Shown here one piece after another: positions 16,041 through 23,906 of a stretch of 64,000 bases of DNA (position 1 is its first letter; every line of letters begins with the position of its first letter). The stretch is from positions 1 through 64,000 of the forward strand of contig JAJPHL010000041.1 of NCBI GenBank assembly GCA_021325275.1, in the 5' to 3' direction. This DNA is from Terriglobia bacterium. GTDB lineage: Bacteria > Acidobacteriota > Terriglobia > JAJPHL01. Made by a program: the position numbers and the translations under genes. The notes beneath the pieces are model-generated. The model ran no database searches. It saw nothing but the letters and a program-made list of their open reading frames with translations, and had not been told where the DNA came from.

Positions 16041-16157
16041 GTCTCTGCGGGCCTCTGCGTCTCTGCGTCTCTGCGGTGAAAAAACCATAAGCCATAACCT
16101 TGCCTTAGCCAAAGACGAAAGATTTTTTCACCGCAGAGACGCAGAGACGCAGAGAAA
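16041..16157. repeat. CAGAGACG hairpin, right flank of the 15479 ORF
   Basis: Iterated CTCTGCGT units ending CTGCGGTGAAAAAA are mirrored by TTTTTTCACCGCAGAGACGC with further units and AGAAAACCAAAG. A 50-nt loop separates the arms. It is in the same orientation as the copy at 15247. Confidence 0.9.
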
Positions 16158-16177
16158 ACCAAAGACGAGACTGCTGA

Positions 16178-16183
16178 TAAACT
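16178..16183 (+). promoter_or_regulatory. -10 box of the predicted leaderless S9 peptidase gene
   Basis: TAAACT lies 6 nt before ATG 16190, with no Shine-Dalgarno sequence. Confidence 0.5.
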
Positions 16184-16189
16184 GAGTGC

Positions 16190-18172
16190 ATGAAGCACGC
16201 TCTGGCGCTCCTGTGCTTGTGTGCAAGTCTATCGCTTCATTCCCAGCAACACGCTCTTACCGACGCCGATCTCGCGCTGCTCAAAGGCGTTTCGGACGCC
16301 GCGATTTCACCCGATGGCGCGATGGTCGCTTGCACGCGCACGACAACCGATTACGCGAAAAACACCGTGTCGAGCGAAGTGGTGATCGTGAACGCAACAA
16401 CGGGGCAAGCGCTGCATGCGTTTCCTGGATCGCAGCCGCAGTGGGCGCCGAACGGACGCAGTCTCGCATTTCGCGGGCGGGCTCCCGACCAGGATCACGA
16501 AGGACTGTGGGTTTACGACACCTCCGCCGCGGGACCGCGCTTCCTCACCGCGATCGAAACGGTCGACACCTGGCTCGGCGCGGGCGCGCTGCGCAATTTC
16601 GCGTGGTCGCCGGACAGCGCGACGATCGCGTTCGCCGGAGCCGACCCGCCGCTGCCGCCGCCCGATACCGACGTGCGCGAAATCACACGGCTCATCTACA
16701 AAACGCGCACCGGATTTTCCAATGGCCGCCACACCCACATTTGGCTCGTGCCCGCGGCGGGCGGCGCGCCGAAAATCCTTACTCCAGGACTCACCGACGA
16801 GCATTCCCTGGCGTGGTCGCCCGACGGACGGCGCGTCGTTTTCATCGGCAATCACTCCAAGGATCCCGAGAGCAACTACAACAATCACGTTTTCGCGGCG
16901 GAAGTGCCGTCCGGCGTGGTTACGCAGTTGACGCGGACAAAAGGCACGGAATTTCGTCCGCAGTATTCGCCGGACGGCAATTGGATTGCGTTCCTCGGAT
17001 GGTCGCGCGAGTTGAACACGCGCGATTCTCCCGCCGAGGACACGCAATTGTGGATCATGCCGGCGCTGGGAGGCGTGCCGCGGAAACTGAGCGCCTCGCT
17101 CGATCGGCGCATCAGCGACTTCGCGTTTGCCGCAAGCAGCCGCGCGATTTACTGCCTGGCGGGCGATCACGGTGCGGCCGAGATCTTCAGAATTTCCACC
17201 GATCGCGGCACGGTGGAGAACATCACCAGCGGCAACATCACGGTGCGGTCGTTTTCGCTCGACGCGAAAAATCTTCGCCTGGCGTGGGCGCAAACCGACA
17301 CCACGCACGCCCCGGAAGTGTTTATTTCCGCCGGCGACGGCCGCTCGCCGCGCCTGTTGACGCGCGAGAACGACGCGTTCGCGCGCAACGCCGCGGCCCA
17401 GAATTCCGACGCGTTCACCTTCGACAGCTTCGACGGCTTGCGCGTGCAAGGATGGGTGATGAAGCCGCTCGGCGCACAGGCGTCTCGCAAGTATCCAACG
17501 GTGTTGTACGTGCACGGCGGTCCGCACGGTATGTTTGGATACGCGTACAACGAGCAAATGCAATTGCTCGCCGCGCAGGGTTACGGCGTGGTGTACATCA
17601 ATCCGCGCGGCAGCAACGGTTACGGTCAAAACTTCAGCGACGGAACGGCGATGAGTTGGGGCGGCGGCGATTACAAAGACTTGATGGCCGGACTCGACTA
17701 CGCGATCGCCCACAATCCCTGGATCGACGCGGAGCATCTCGGCGTGGTGGGCGGAAGCTACGGCGGCTTCATGACCAATTGGATCGTCACGCAAACGCGC
17801 CGCTTCAAAGCGGCGGTGTCGATTGCGGGTTTGAGCAACTTGGTCAGTTTTTATGGGACGTCGTTATATCCCGATTTGATGGAAGCGGAATTTCACGGCG
17901 TGCCTTGGGACAATTGGGACATGCTGTGGCAGTGGTCGCCGCTCAGCCACATCAAAGATGTCACCACGCCGTTGTTGCTGCTGCATGGCGAAATCGACAA
18001 CGATGTGCCGATCACCCAGGCGGAAGAAATGTACATGCCGCTGCGCAAGCTGGGTGTGCCGGTGGAGTTGGTGCGATATCCCGGCGAGGGCCATGGATTC
18101 CGGCAGCCGCGCCACGTTTTGGATTCGCATCAGCGCATTTCCGATTGGTTCGCGAAGTATTTGAGACCGTAA
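16190..18172 (+). CDS. Secreted S9 family prolyl oligopeptidase-like peptidase
   Basis: A 660-residue serine peptidase of the acylaminoacyl-peptidase/DPP4 branch. The signal peptide MKHALALLCLCASLSLHSQQ directs export. A beta-propeller (about 25-390) has TolB-like blades such as LAWSPDGRRVVFIG and PQYSPDGNWIAFLG. The alpha/beta-hydrolase domain carries the nucleophile in GVVGGSYGGFMTNW, Asp in LLHGEIDNDVPITQ and His in GEGHGFRQPRH, so the triad is complete. Expected substrates are short peptides in the periplasm or outside. The next gene, 33 nt away, is on the same strand. Confidence 0.92.
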   Translation: MKHALALLCLCASLSLHSQQHALTDADLALLKGVSDAAISPDGAMVACTRTTTDYAKNTVSSEVVIVNATTGQALHAFPGSQPQWAPNGRSLAFRGRAPDQDHEGLWVYDTSAAGPRFLTAIETVDTWLGAGALRNFAWSPDSATIAFAGADPPLPPPDTDVREITRLIYKTRTGFSNGRHTHIWLVPAAGGAPKILTPGLTDEHSLAWSPDGRRVVFIGNHSKDPESNYNNHVFAAEVPSGVVTQLTRTKGTEFRPQYSPDGNWIAFLGWSRELNTRDSPAEDTQLWIMPALGGVPRKLSASLDRRISDFAFAASSRAIYCLAGDHGAAEIFRISTDRGTVENITSGNITVRSFSLDAKNLRLAWAQTDTTHAPEVFISAGDGRSPRLLTRENDAFARNAAAQNSDAFTFDSFDGLRVQGWVMKPLGAQASRKYPTVLYVHGGPHGMFGYAYNEQMQLLAAQGYGVVYINPRGSNGYGQNFSDGTAMSWGGGDYKDLMAGLDYAIAHNPWIDAEHLGVVGGSYGGFMTNWIVTQTRRFKAAVSIAGLSNLVSFYGTSLYPDLMEAEFHGVPWDNWDMLWQWSPLSHIKDVTTPLLLLHGEIDNDVPITQAEEMYMPLRKLGVPVELVRYPGEGHGFRQPRHVLDSHQRISDWFAKYLRP

Positions 18173-18205
18173 ATTGCGCCGCGCTCCATATAGACTGTTG
18201 GAATC

Positions 18206-20557
18206 GTGCGTCAAACCGTTTTCGCGATAACGACCGTGGCGGCTGCGGTGTACTCGCTGGCCGCGTCGCTGCGCTCCAACATCGAACAGGACTTGTGGTG
18301 GCAGCTCGCGTCCGGCCGCTGGATGTGGACGCATCATGCCGTCCTGCGCACGGAAGTTTTTTCCTACACCGCAGCCGGCGAGCCGTGGACGTACTCGACC
18401 GCCGGCGAAATCATTTTCTACTTGCTGCAACGCCTGGGCGGATTCCCGCTGCTGCTGTCGCTGGCGCCCATCGCGTGTCTCGCGGCAGTGGCTTTATGCT
18501 GGGGCCGCAACCCCAGCCTGCTGCGGGCCTCCGTGGTGGTGGTTGCGATTCCCTTGATCGCGCAACGCAGCGCCGTGCGCGCCGAATTGTTCACGATGGT
18601 CTTGCTCACCGCGTTTCTAGTGATCCTTTGGAACGATCACTTGGAAGACGGTGCGCACGCGCGCCGCTTGTGGATGTTGCCGGCCCTGATGGTGGCGTGG
18701 GTGAATCTGCATCCGGGATTTATTCTGGGACTTGGCGTCGTCGCGCTGTTCACCGTGCGCCACCCTCGCCGCTTGATTCTTCCGGCCGCGGCGACGGCGG
18801 CGGCGACGTTTGTGAATCCTTTTGGATTCCGGATCTATGCGTGGGTCGGTTCGCTCGCCGGCATGCTGCCGCTGCCCGCGCCGGTTCACGCCGCGCTGGC
18901 GAGCGTGTTGGGAACGACGTCGGCCACGGCGTCATCAAACTTCATCATCGAGTTTCTTCCCGCGCCGATTTCGTGGGGCACGCTGCTCGACGCCTTTCTG
19001 TGGCGCGACGCGGCGTGGTCGAGCTTTTGGTTGATGCTGCTGTTGTCGGCGGTAGCCGCCATCGTTGGCGTTTGGCGGCGCCGCGCGTGGGGCGCGTTGA
19101 TTCTTGCGCTGGCCGCGCCGCTGGCGATCGCGCGCTTGCGTTTTATCGGTGAGTTTGCGGTGTGCGCCGCTGTGATCGCGCCCGATTTGCTGGAAGGCTT
19201 AGCGCCGATGTTCGGGCGGATGTTCGGGCCGTGGACCGAGCGCTTGGCGCAGCGATTCGAGCACGCGGGTTGGCGGATCGGCTGGGCCACGGTGCTGGCG
19301 GCGTTTTGTCTCGCGAACAGCGCCGACCGAATCACGAATCGCTATTACTTTCGCCAGGGCACGGTCTCTTCATTCGGATTGCGCTTCGGACAGGAGCCGC
19401 CCGATCGCGCCATCCAATTCGTTCGCGATCATCGTTTGCCGGGACCTATTTTCAATCACTACAATCTCGGCGGATACATGACGTGGGCCGCGGCGCCGGG
19501 CTCCGCGCCCGGTCCCGGCCAGCCCGAGTATCTCGATTTCGTCGATGGCCGCGGCGATCCCTTTGGGCCCGATCTTCTTTATCAGGCGGAGCGCATGGCG
19601 GAACAGGCGCCCGACGGTTCCGACTGGCGCGCCGCGATCGCGCGCTGGAACATCGCGACAGTTGTGGTGCGCGTCACGCGGCAATACGGCATCGAGGGCG
19701 TGCAAGGTCCGGCGTTCTGCGAGTCGAGCACTTTCCATTTGGTCTATCTCGATTCCGTCTCGGCCGTTTTCACGCGCGCGGAAGATCCGGCCACACCGGC
19801 GCTCGATTGCAAGACGGTGCGCATGCCGCCGCCGCGCGCCGATGCGTCGCCGTGGGATCGTTACAACGCGCTCGCCGCGGCGGGCCGCGTCTACTGTTCG
19901 CTGGAACGCTACCAGGAGGCGGAACAGTCGTGGCGCGCCGCCGCGGAAGTTTTCGGCGATGGGGCGGAGATGCGTCTGAACTTCGGCGAATTGCTCCTTC
20001 GCCAAAAACGCATGAGCGAAGCGGAGCGGGAATATCGCGCCGCGCTGGCGCTCCATCCCACCGCGGGAACATTTGCCGCGCTCGGCGGATTCCTGAGCGA
20101 CGAGGAGCGAATTCCCGAGGCCAACCAGTTGCTGCGCGCGGCGGCGGCGCGCGAGAGCCGTCCGTTTGGAACTTGGCTGCGAATCGCGCGCAACGAATTG
20201 ACGCTGAATCGTCCCGCCGAGGCGCTCGACGCGCTCGAGCGGGCCCAACGCGCCAGTCCCTTTCAAGGCGATGCCGCGTATTTGGGCGTGCTGGACATGG
20301 CCGGCTTGTTGAGCGCGAAAGGGAAGGCGTTGCTCGCGCTGAAACGCCCGCAAGAAGCCGTGGCGGCGCTCGAAAAATCGCGGGAACTGTCGTGGGGTGT
20401 CGGGCAGCCGCCGGACTTTTGGATCACCCTGGCCCAAGCGTATCGCGAAGCCGGACGCTCCGCGGATGCGGCGCGCGCCGCCCGCGAGATCGGCCGGGCG
20501 TCATCAGCCGCATCGCCGTTTCAGCAGATCAATCAGCTAGCGCCGATCATTCAATGA
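18206..20557 (+). CDS. Multi-spanning membrane protein with C-terminal TPR repeats
   Basis: A 783-residue protein with two parts. The N-terminal part (about 1-375) has roughly nine to ten hydrophobic segments and an early loop EQDLWWQLASGRWMWTHH, reminiscent of GT-C-type or O-mannosyltransferase-like membrane proteins, although no DxD motif is clear. A soluble stretch follows (FNHYNLGGYMTWA). The C-terminal region from about 550 has TPR-like helices, for example YREAGRSADAARAAREIGRA. The start is GTG 18206. Function is unknown; a cell-envelope glycosyl transfer or assembly role is only a suggestion. Confidence 0.75.
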   Translation: MRQTVFAITTVAAAVYSLAASLRSNIEQDLWWQLASGRWMWTHHAVLRTEVFSYTAAGEPWTYSTAGEIIFYLLQRLGGFPLLLSLAPIACLAAVALCWGRNPSLLRASVVVVAIPLIAQRSAVRAELFTMVLLTAFLVILWNDHLEDGAHARRLWMLPALMVAWVNLHPGFILGLGVVALFTVRHPRRLILPAAATAAATFVNPFGFRIYAWVGSLAGMLPLPAPVHAALASVLGTTSATASSNFIIEFLPAPISWGTLLDAFLWRDAAWSSFWLMLLLSAVAAIVGVWRRRAWGALILALAAPLAIARLRFIGEFAVCAAVIAPDLLEGLAPMFGRMFGPWTERLAQRFEHAGWRIGWATVLAAFCLANSADRITNRYYFRQGTVSSFGLRFGQEPPDRAIQFVRDHRLPGPIFNHYNLGGYMTWAAAPGSAPGPGQPEYLDFVDGRGDPFGPDLLYQAERMAEQAPDGSDWRAAIARWNIATVVVRVTRQYGIEGVQGPAFCESSTFHLVYLDSVSAVFTRAEDPATPALDCKTVRMPPPRADASPWDRYNALAAAGRVYCSLERYQEAEQSWRAAAEVFGDGAEMRLNFGELLLRQKRMSEAEREYRAALALHPTAGTFAALGGFLSDEERIPEANQLLRAAAARESRPFGTWLRIARNELTLNRPAEALDALERAQRASPFQGDAAYLGVLDMAGLLSAKGKALLALKRPQEAVAALEKSRELSWGVGQPPDFWITLAQAYREAGRSADAARAAREIGRASSAASPFQQINQLAPIIQ

Positions 20558-20559
20558 CG

Positions 20560-20645
20560 GTTGCCGTTTGCCGGTTGCCAGTTCTTCACTTTTGCCTTTT
20601 GCCTTTTGCCTCTTGCCTTCGTCTTTGCCCTTTTCCTTCGTCCTC
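20560..20645. repeat. Low-complexity TTGCC(TTT) tract
   Basis: Iterated TTGCCGTTTGCCGGTTGCC and TTTTGCCTTTTGCCTCTTGCC words without a clear mirrored arm. It looks like a decayed half of one of the window's word-repeat hairpins. It lies just upstream of the arsR promoter. Confidence 0.6.
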
Positions 20646-20668
20646 CCGCTCGAAGGCGAAGAAAGTTC

Positions 20669-20697
20669 TTGACTACTATTTTAGTTTAATCTAAATT
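20669..20697 (+). promoter_or_regulatory. Promoter and putative ArsR operator of the arsR-SRPBCC operon
   Basis: TTGACT (20669-20674) and TAAATT (20692-20697) are separated by 17 nt. TAAATT ends 6 nt before ATG 20704, so the message should be leaderless. The inverted repeat TTTAG-N6-CTAAA (20680-20695) lies over the spacer and -10 box, a good position for autorepression by the ArsR-type product. Confidence 0.65.
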
Positions 20698-20703
20698 ACA
20701 ACC

Positions 20704-21060
20704 ATGACTCCCGGTCCCAACGTCTTCGCCGCCATCGCGTCGCCGCGCCGCCGGGAGATCCTGCGCTTGGTCTGGCGCGACGAACTTTCGGCCGGCGCGA
20801 TTCACCAGGCGATGCCCGACGTGACCTTCGGAGCCGTCTCGCTGCAGTTGCGCCAGTTGGAGGCGGCGGGCCTGGTCGAGTCGCGCGGGGAAAAGCAATT
20901 TCGCTACTATCGGGCGCGTCACAAGGCGCTGGGGCCCGTCGCCCGGATGCTGGAGCGGATGTGGGACGACGCGCTGTGGCGCTTGAAACTCGCCGCGGAG
21001 TTGGAAGCGTCGCGCCGCGGACCAAAGGCGCGCAAGCGCAAGAGGAGAAAATCAAAATGA
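20704..21060 (+). CDS. ArsR-family winged-helix transcriptional regulator
   Basis: A 118-residue regulator. The winged-helix domain (about 5-90) includes IASPRRREILRLVW, the recognition-helix region FGAVSLQLRQLEAAGLVES and the wing GEKQFRYYRA. No ArsR metal-binding cysteines are present (no CxC). That is usual for the subgroup paired with SRPBCC/AHSA1 proteins, which may sense a small molecule through the partner or not at all. A basic C-terminal tail (RRGPKARKRKRRKSK) is unusual. It overlaps the next gene by ATGA. Autoregulation through the palindrome at 20680-20695 is likely. Confidence 0.9.
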   Translation: MTPGPNVFAAIASPRRREILRLVWRDELSAGAIHQAMPDVTFGAVSLQLRQLEAAGLVESRGEKQFRYYRARHKALGPVARMLERMWDDALWRLKLAAELEASRRGPKARKRKRRKSK

Positions 21061-21830
21061 ATTTACCGAATCGTCTGAATCGCGATATCACCATCGAAGC
21101 GCCGCGCGATCTGGTGTTTCAATTCTTCACCGACACGCCGCACTGGGCGGCGTGGTGGGGCGCGGGCTCCACCATCGACCCGCGGCCGGGCGGCAAGGTG
21201 TACATCCGTCATCCCAACGGCGTGGAAGTGTCTGGCGAAGTGCTGGAGGTTGCGGTTCCCGAGCGGATTGTGTTCACGTACGGCTACGCGAGTGGCGCGC
21301 CCATTGGGCCAGGGCAGTCGCGCGTCACGATTCACTTGGACGAATCGGCGGCGGGCACGCGTTTGCGCTTGGCCCACGATTTCGCCGACGCCGCGGCGCG
21401 CGATCAGCACGTGCAAGGCTGGAGATTCCAGCTATCGCTGTTCTCGAACGTGGTCGCCAACGAATTACACGCGGGCGCCGCGGGACTTGTCGACGCTTGG
21501 TTCGACGCCTGGGCGGAACCCGACGACAGCGCACGTCGCGCGACGCTCGACCGCATCGCCGCTCCGGGCGTGCGTTTTCGCGATCAGTACAGTTTGCTCG
21601 ACGGCCTTGATGATCTGTCGGCGCACATCGCAGGTGCGCTGCGCTTCATGCCGGGAATGCGCTTGAAACGCGACGGCAACGTACGGCACTGCCAGGGCAC
21701 GGTGCTTGTGAATTGGGTTGCGGTTTCCCCTGACGGTCAGCAGCGCGGCGGCGGTGCGAATGTGTTTGTCTTCGGCGCCGACCGCCGCATTCTGTCCGTT
21801 GCAGGATTCTGGAACCCTGCGTCGGCTTAA
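21057..21830 (+). CDS. SRPBCC (AHSA1-like) and SnoaL-like two-domain protein
   Basis: A 257-residue cytoplasmic protein. The first domain (about 1-145) is an SRPBCC/AHSA1 ligand-binding fold with DITIEAPRDLVFQFFTD, HWAAWWG and RPGGKVYIRHPNG. The second (about 146-257) resembles a SnoaL/NTF2-like cone: VDAWFDAWAEPDDSARRATL, then FRDQYSLLDGLDDLSAHI, with RILSVAGFWNP at the end. This fusion suggests one polypeptide with two small-molecule pockets. ATG 21057 overlaps the arsR stop in ATGA, which fixes the start. Ligand and reaction are unknown. Confidence 0.82.
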   Translation: MNLPNRLNRDITIEAPRDLVFQFFTDTPHWAAWWGAGSTIDPRPGGKVYIRHPNGVEVSGEVLEVAVPERIVFTYGYASGAPIGPGQSRVTIHLDESAAGTRLRLAHDFADAAARDQHVQGWRFQLSLFSNVVANELHAGAAGLVDAWFDAWAEPDDSARRATLDRIAAPGVRFRDQYSLLDGLDDLSAHIAGALRFMPGMRLKRDGNVRHCQGTVLVNWVAVSPDGQQRGGGANVFVFGADRRILSVAGFWNPASA

Positions 21831-21886
21831 CGGGATCGAGAGGATGAGCACGATAAAACCTCATCCTGTTAAAGTGTGCTGCTTTT

Positions 21887-21912
21887 CTTTGTGATCTTTG
21901 TGTCTTTGTGGT
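21887..21912. repeat. Half-site of a CTTTGTGAT word repeat
   Basis: CTTTGTGATCTTTGTGTCTTTGTGGT is three tandem copies of an 8-9 nt word without a mirrored arm. It lies between convergent genes, 12 nt from the 21924 stop. It resembles one arm of the window's word-repeat hairpins. Confidence 0.6.
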
Positions 21913-21923
21913 GAACCGAGTTG

Positions 21924-23906
21924 TTACTGCGCGGACTTCCGTTCGCGCTTGTACGGGTCCTTCAAATACTTTTCCACCTCGGCCTGCGCACCCTGCGTAT
22001 CGTCGCGGGTGCGCTGCGCCAGGCGATATTCGTTCACCGCGCGATCGCGCTGGCCCGAGATGTCGTAGATTTTGCCGAGGCTGATGTGCGACCACACTTC
22101 GGTCCACGCCGGATCGCGGTCGCCGTTGAGCGCGTCGCGGAAGGCATTGGCGGCGGTATTGTAGTCGCCGCGGTTGAAGAACACTTCGCCCAAGCGGAAA
22201 TGCGCCAGCGAACTGTTGCGCGACTGGTCGAGGGCCCGCTGGTATTCCTTGATCGCTTGATCGTATTCGCCGGCGTCGGCCAATTGCTGGCCTTTCACGA
22301 TCGCGACTTTCAAACGAAGCGCCGGTGAATTTTTCAGAATGCGATTGTCGGGATCGATGATGACTTTCTTCGGCCGGCCGAAACATTCGATCGTGAAATC
22401 GCTCGACGTGCCGGACACCTCCACGCGCTGCGTTTCGGGATTGCCCTCGGTCTCGATGCGAACGTCCACGGGCATTTTGAATGTGTCGAGGTCCTGGCGA
22501 ATCTGGCCGACGATCTTGAATCCTTTTTGCGTGCGATAGACGATGTACGTCGACTTGAATTCCGGCGCGCCCGTGGATTCGAACCACTGGATGAAGAATC
22601 CTTCGAGATTCTGCTTGGAGACCGCCTCGAATTCCGCGCGGAATTGCTCGGTGGAAACGCCGCCGCCATGGTATTTCGCCAGCACGTTGCGGATCGCCGT
22701 GAAAAACGCCTGGTCGCCGACCACGCCGCGGAGCATGTTCATCACCACGGCGGGTTTTTTCGCCAGCACCGAATCGTATTCGGGCGAATATTCTTCCAGA
22801 TTGGTTCCCCGCGTGATCGCCGTCGAGTCGTTGGAGAGCGCCACGACGGTGAATTCGCGATTCAAGTCCTCGGTCGCGAGTTTGCCGGCGGATTCTTCGG
22901 TCCAAAGCAGTTCGCCGTAGGTGCCCATGCCGACATCGATCCACAAATCTTGCCGGGTGGCAGGGGAAACCGTGTACCGCCACCACTGGTGCGCGATTTC
23001 GTTGGCGAGAATCCGATTGTTCACATGCGTGCCCGTCGCGGCGGGCGAGAGGAAAATCAGTCCCGGTGCGGCGTAGCTGTTCACCGAGCCTTCGTCGATT
23101 TCCACCAGCGCCATTTGCGTGACCAGATCCGGTCCCCACTTCGACGTGAAGTAGGTGAGCATTTTTCCGGCCGCTTCGCCGTATGCTTCCGACGCGGCCT
23201 TTTGGTCGCCGCGGAAATACACGTCGACCGCCGCGCCGCCCGACGTTACTTTCGTGACGGCCTCGCGCACCGCGGCGATGCTTCCCGGCAGCGAGGGACG
23301 ATCGAACTTCGAGCTGTAGACGAGCTTTCCCCCGGGCGCGGTTTTCGCGCCGCCCAAATTGAGGCCGGAGGTCAACACGGTGTACGCGGCGGGCACGGTG
23401 ACGTTGTATTCCGCCGTGAAGCGATCCACGTCGTAGTTGGCCACCGGAAACCAGCGGCCGGGGTAAAGCAAATAACTGACCGGATCGCCGACGTACGCGA
23501 GCTTCAATCCGTCGACCGGTTGATTCTCGCCGTTGGCCAGCACGCCTTCATACTCGATGGTGAACGAGGAAGCTTGACCCTTCAGGAGCGGTTGGTCGAA
23601 CGTCAACCGGAGCGTCCCTTCCTGCTGGAATCGCTCGACGTTGATGGTTTTTCCGTGGGCGTCGGCGACGCGCGAGACGCGCAGGTTGTTGTTCAGCTCG
23701 ACGACCGTGGAGATGGAATCGTCTTCCGGAACGAATCGGCAGACCGTTTTCGCCTTGAGCGTGTGCGTTTGCGGGATCAACTCGAGGTCGATCGAATATC
23801 CGTTGATATGAATGCGTCCCGAACGGGCCAGGGTGCGGGATTCCTGCGCGGTCGCGGCGACCGTTATTGCGAACAGCGATGCGAGGACGATGGCGCGATG
23901 CTTCAT
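21924..23906 (-). CDS. M1 aminopeptidase-like protein lacking zinc ligands, with TPR tail
   Basis: A 660-residue exported protein (signal MKHRAIVLASLFAITVAATA) with the fold order of an M1 metallopeptidase: an N-terminal beta domain, a catalytic-like domain and C-terminal helices, then TPR units (about 545-645). Where M1 enzymes have HEXXH-x18-E, this protein reads ANEIAHQWW and WIDVGMGTYGELL. The first zinc His is Asn and the third-ligand Glu is Val, while Glu and the second His remain. It is therefore probably inactive as a peptidase and may bind peptides. ATG 23906 overlaps the lpxB stop in ATGA. Confidence 0.82.
   Translation of the reverse strand: MKHRAIVLASLFAITVAATAQESRTLARSGRIHINGYSIDLELIPQTHTLKAKTVCRFVPEDDSISTVVELNNNLRVSRVADAHGKTINVERFQQEGTLRLTFDQPLLKGQASSFTIEYEGVLANGENQPVDGLKLAYVGDPVSYLLYPGRWFPVANYDVDRFTAEYNVTVPAAYTVLTSGLNLGGAKTAPGGKLVYSSKFDRPSLPGSIAAVREAVTKVTSGGAAVDVYFRGDQKAASEAYGEAAGKMLTYFTSKWGPDLVTQMALVEIDEGSVNSYAAPGLIFLSPAATGTHVNNRILANEIAHQWWRYTVSPATRQDLWIDVGMGTYGELLWTEESAGKLATEDLNREFTVVALSNDSTAITRGTNLEEYSPEYDSVLAKKPAVVMNMLRGVVGDQAFFTAIRNVLAKYHGGGVSTEQFRAEFEAVSKQNLEGFFIQWFESTGAPEFKSTYIVYRTQKGFKIVGQIRQDLDTFKMPVDVRIETEGNPETQRVEVSGTSSDFTIECFGRPKKVIIDPDNRILKNSPALRLKVAIVKGQQLADAGEYDQAIKEYQRALDQSRNSSLAHFRLGEVFFNRGDYNTAANAFRDALNGDRDPAWTEVWSHISLGKIYDISGQRDRAVNEYRLAQRTRDDTQGAQAEVEKYLKDPYKRERKSAQ

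Noticed and set aside
7782-16157. CRISPR arrays, because of regularly repeated words
   Set aside because: Repeat units are 7-9 nt without unique spacers, the arms are mirror images, and no cas gene is present.
16186-19152. Long 988-codon open frame on the plus strand
   Set aside because: It is a GC-rich shadow of the S9 peptidase and the following membrane protein; it has no family motifs and both real genes have complete signatures.
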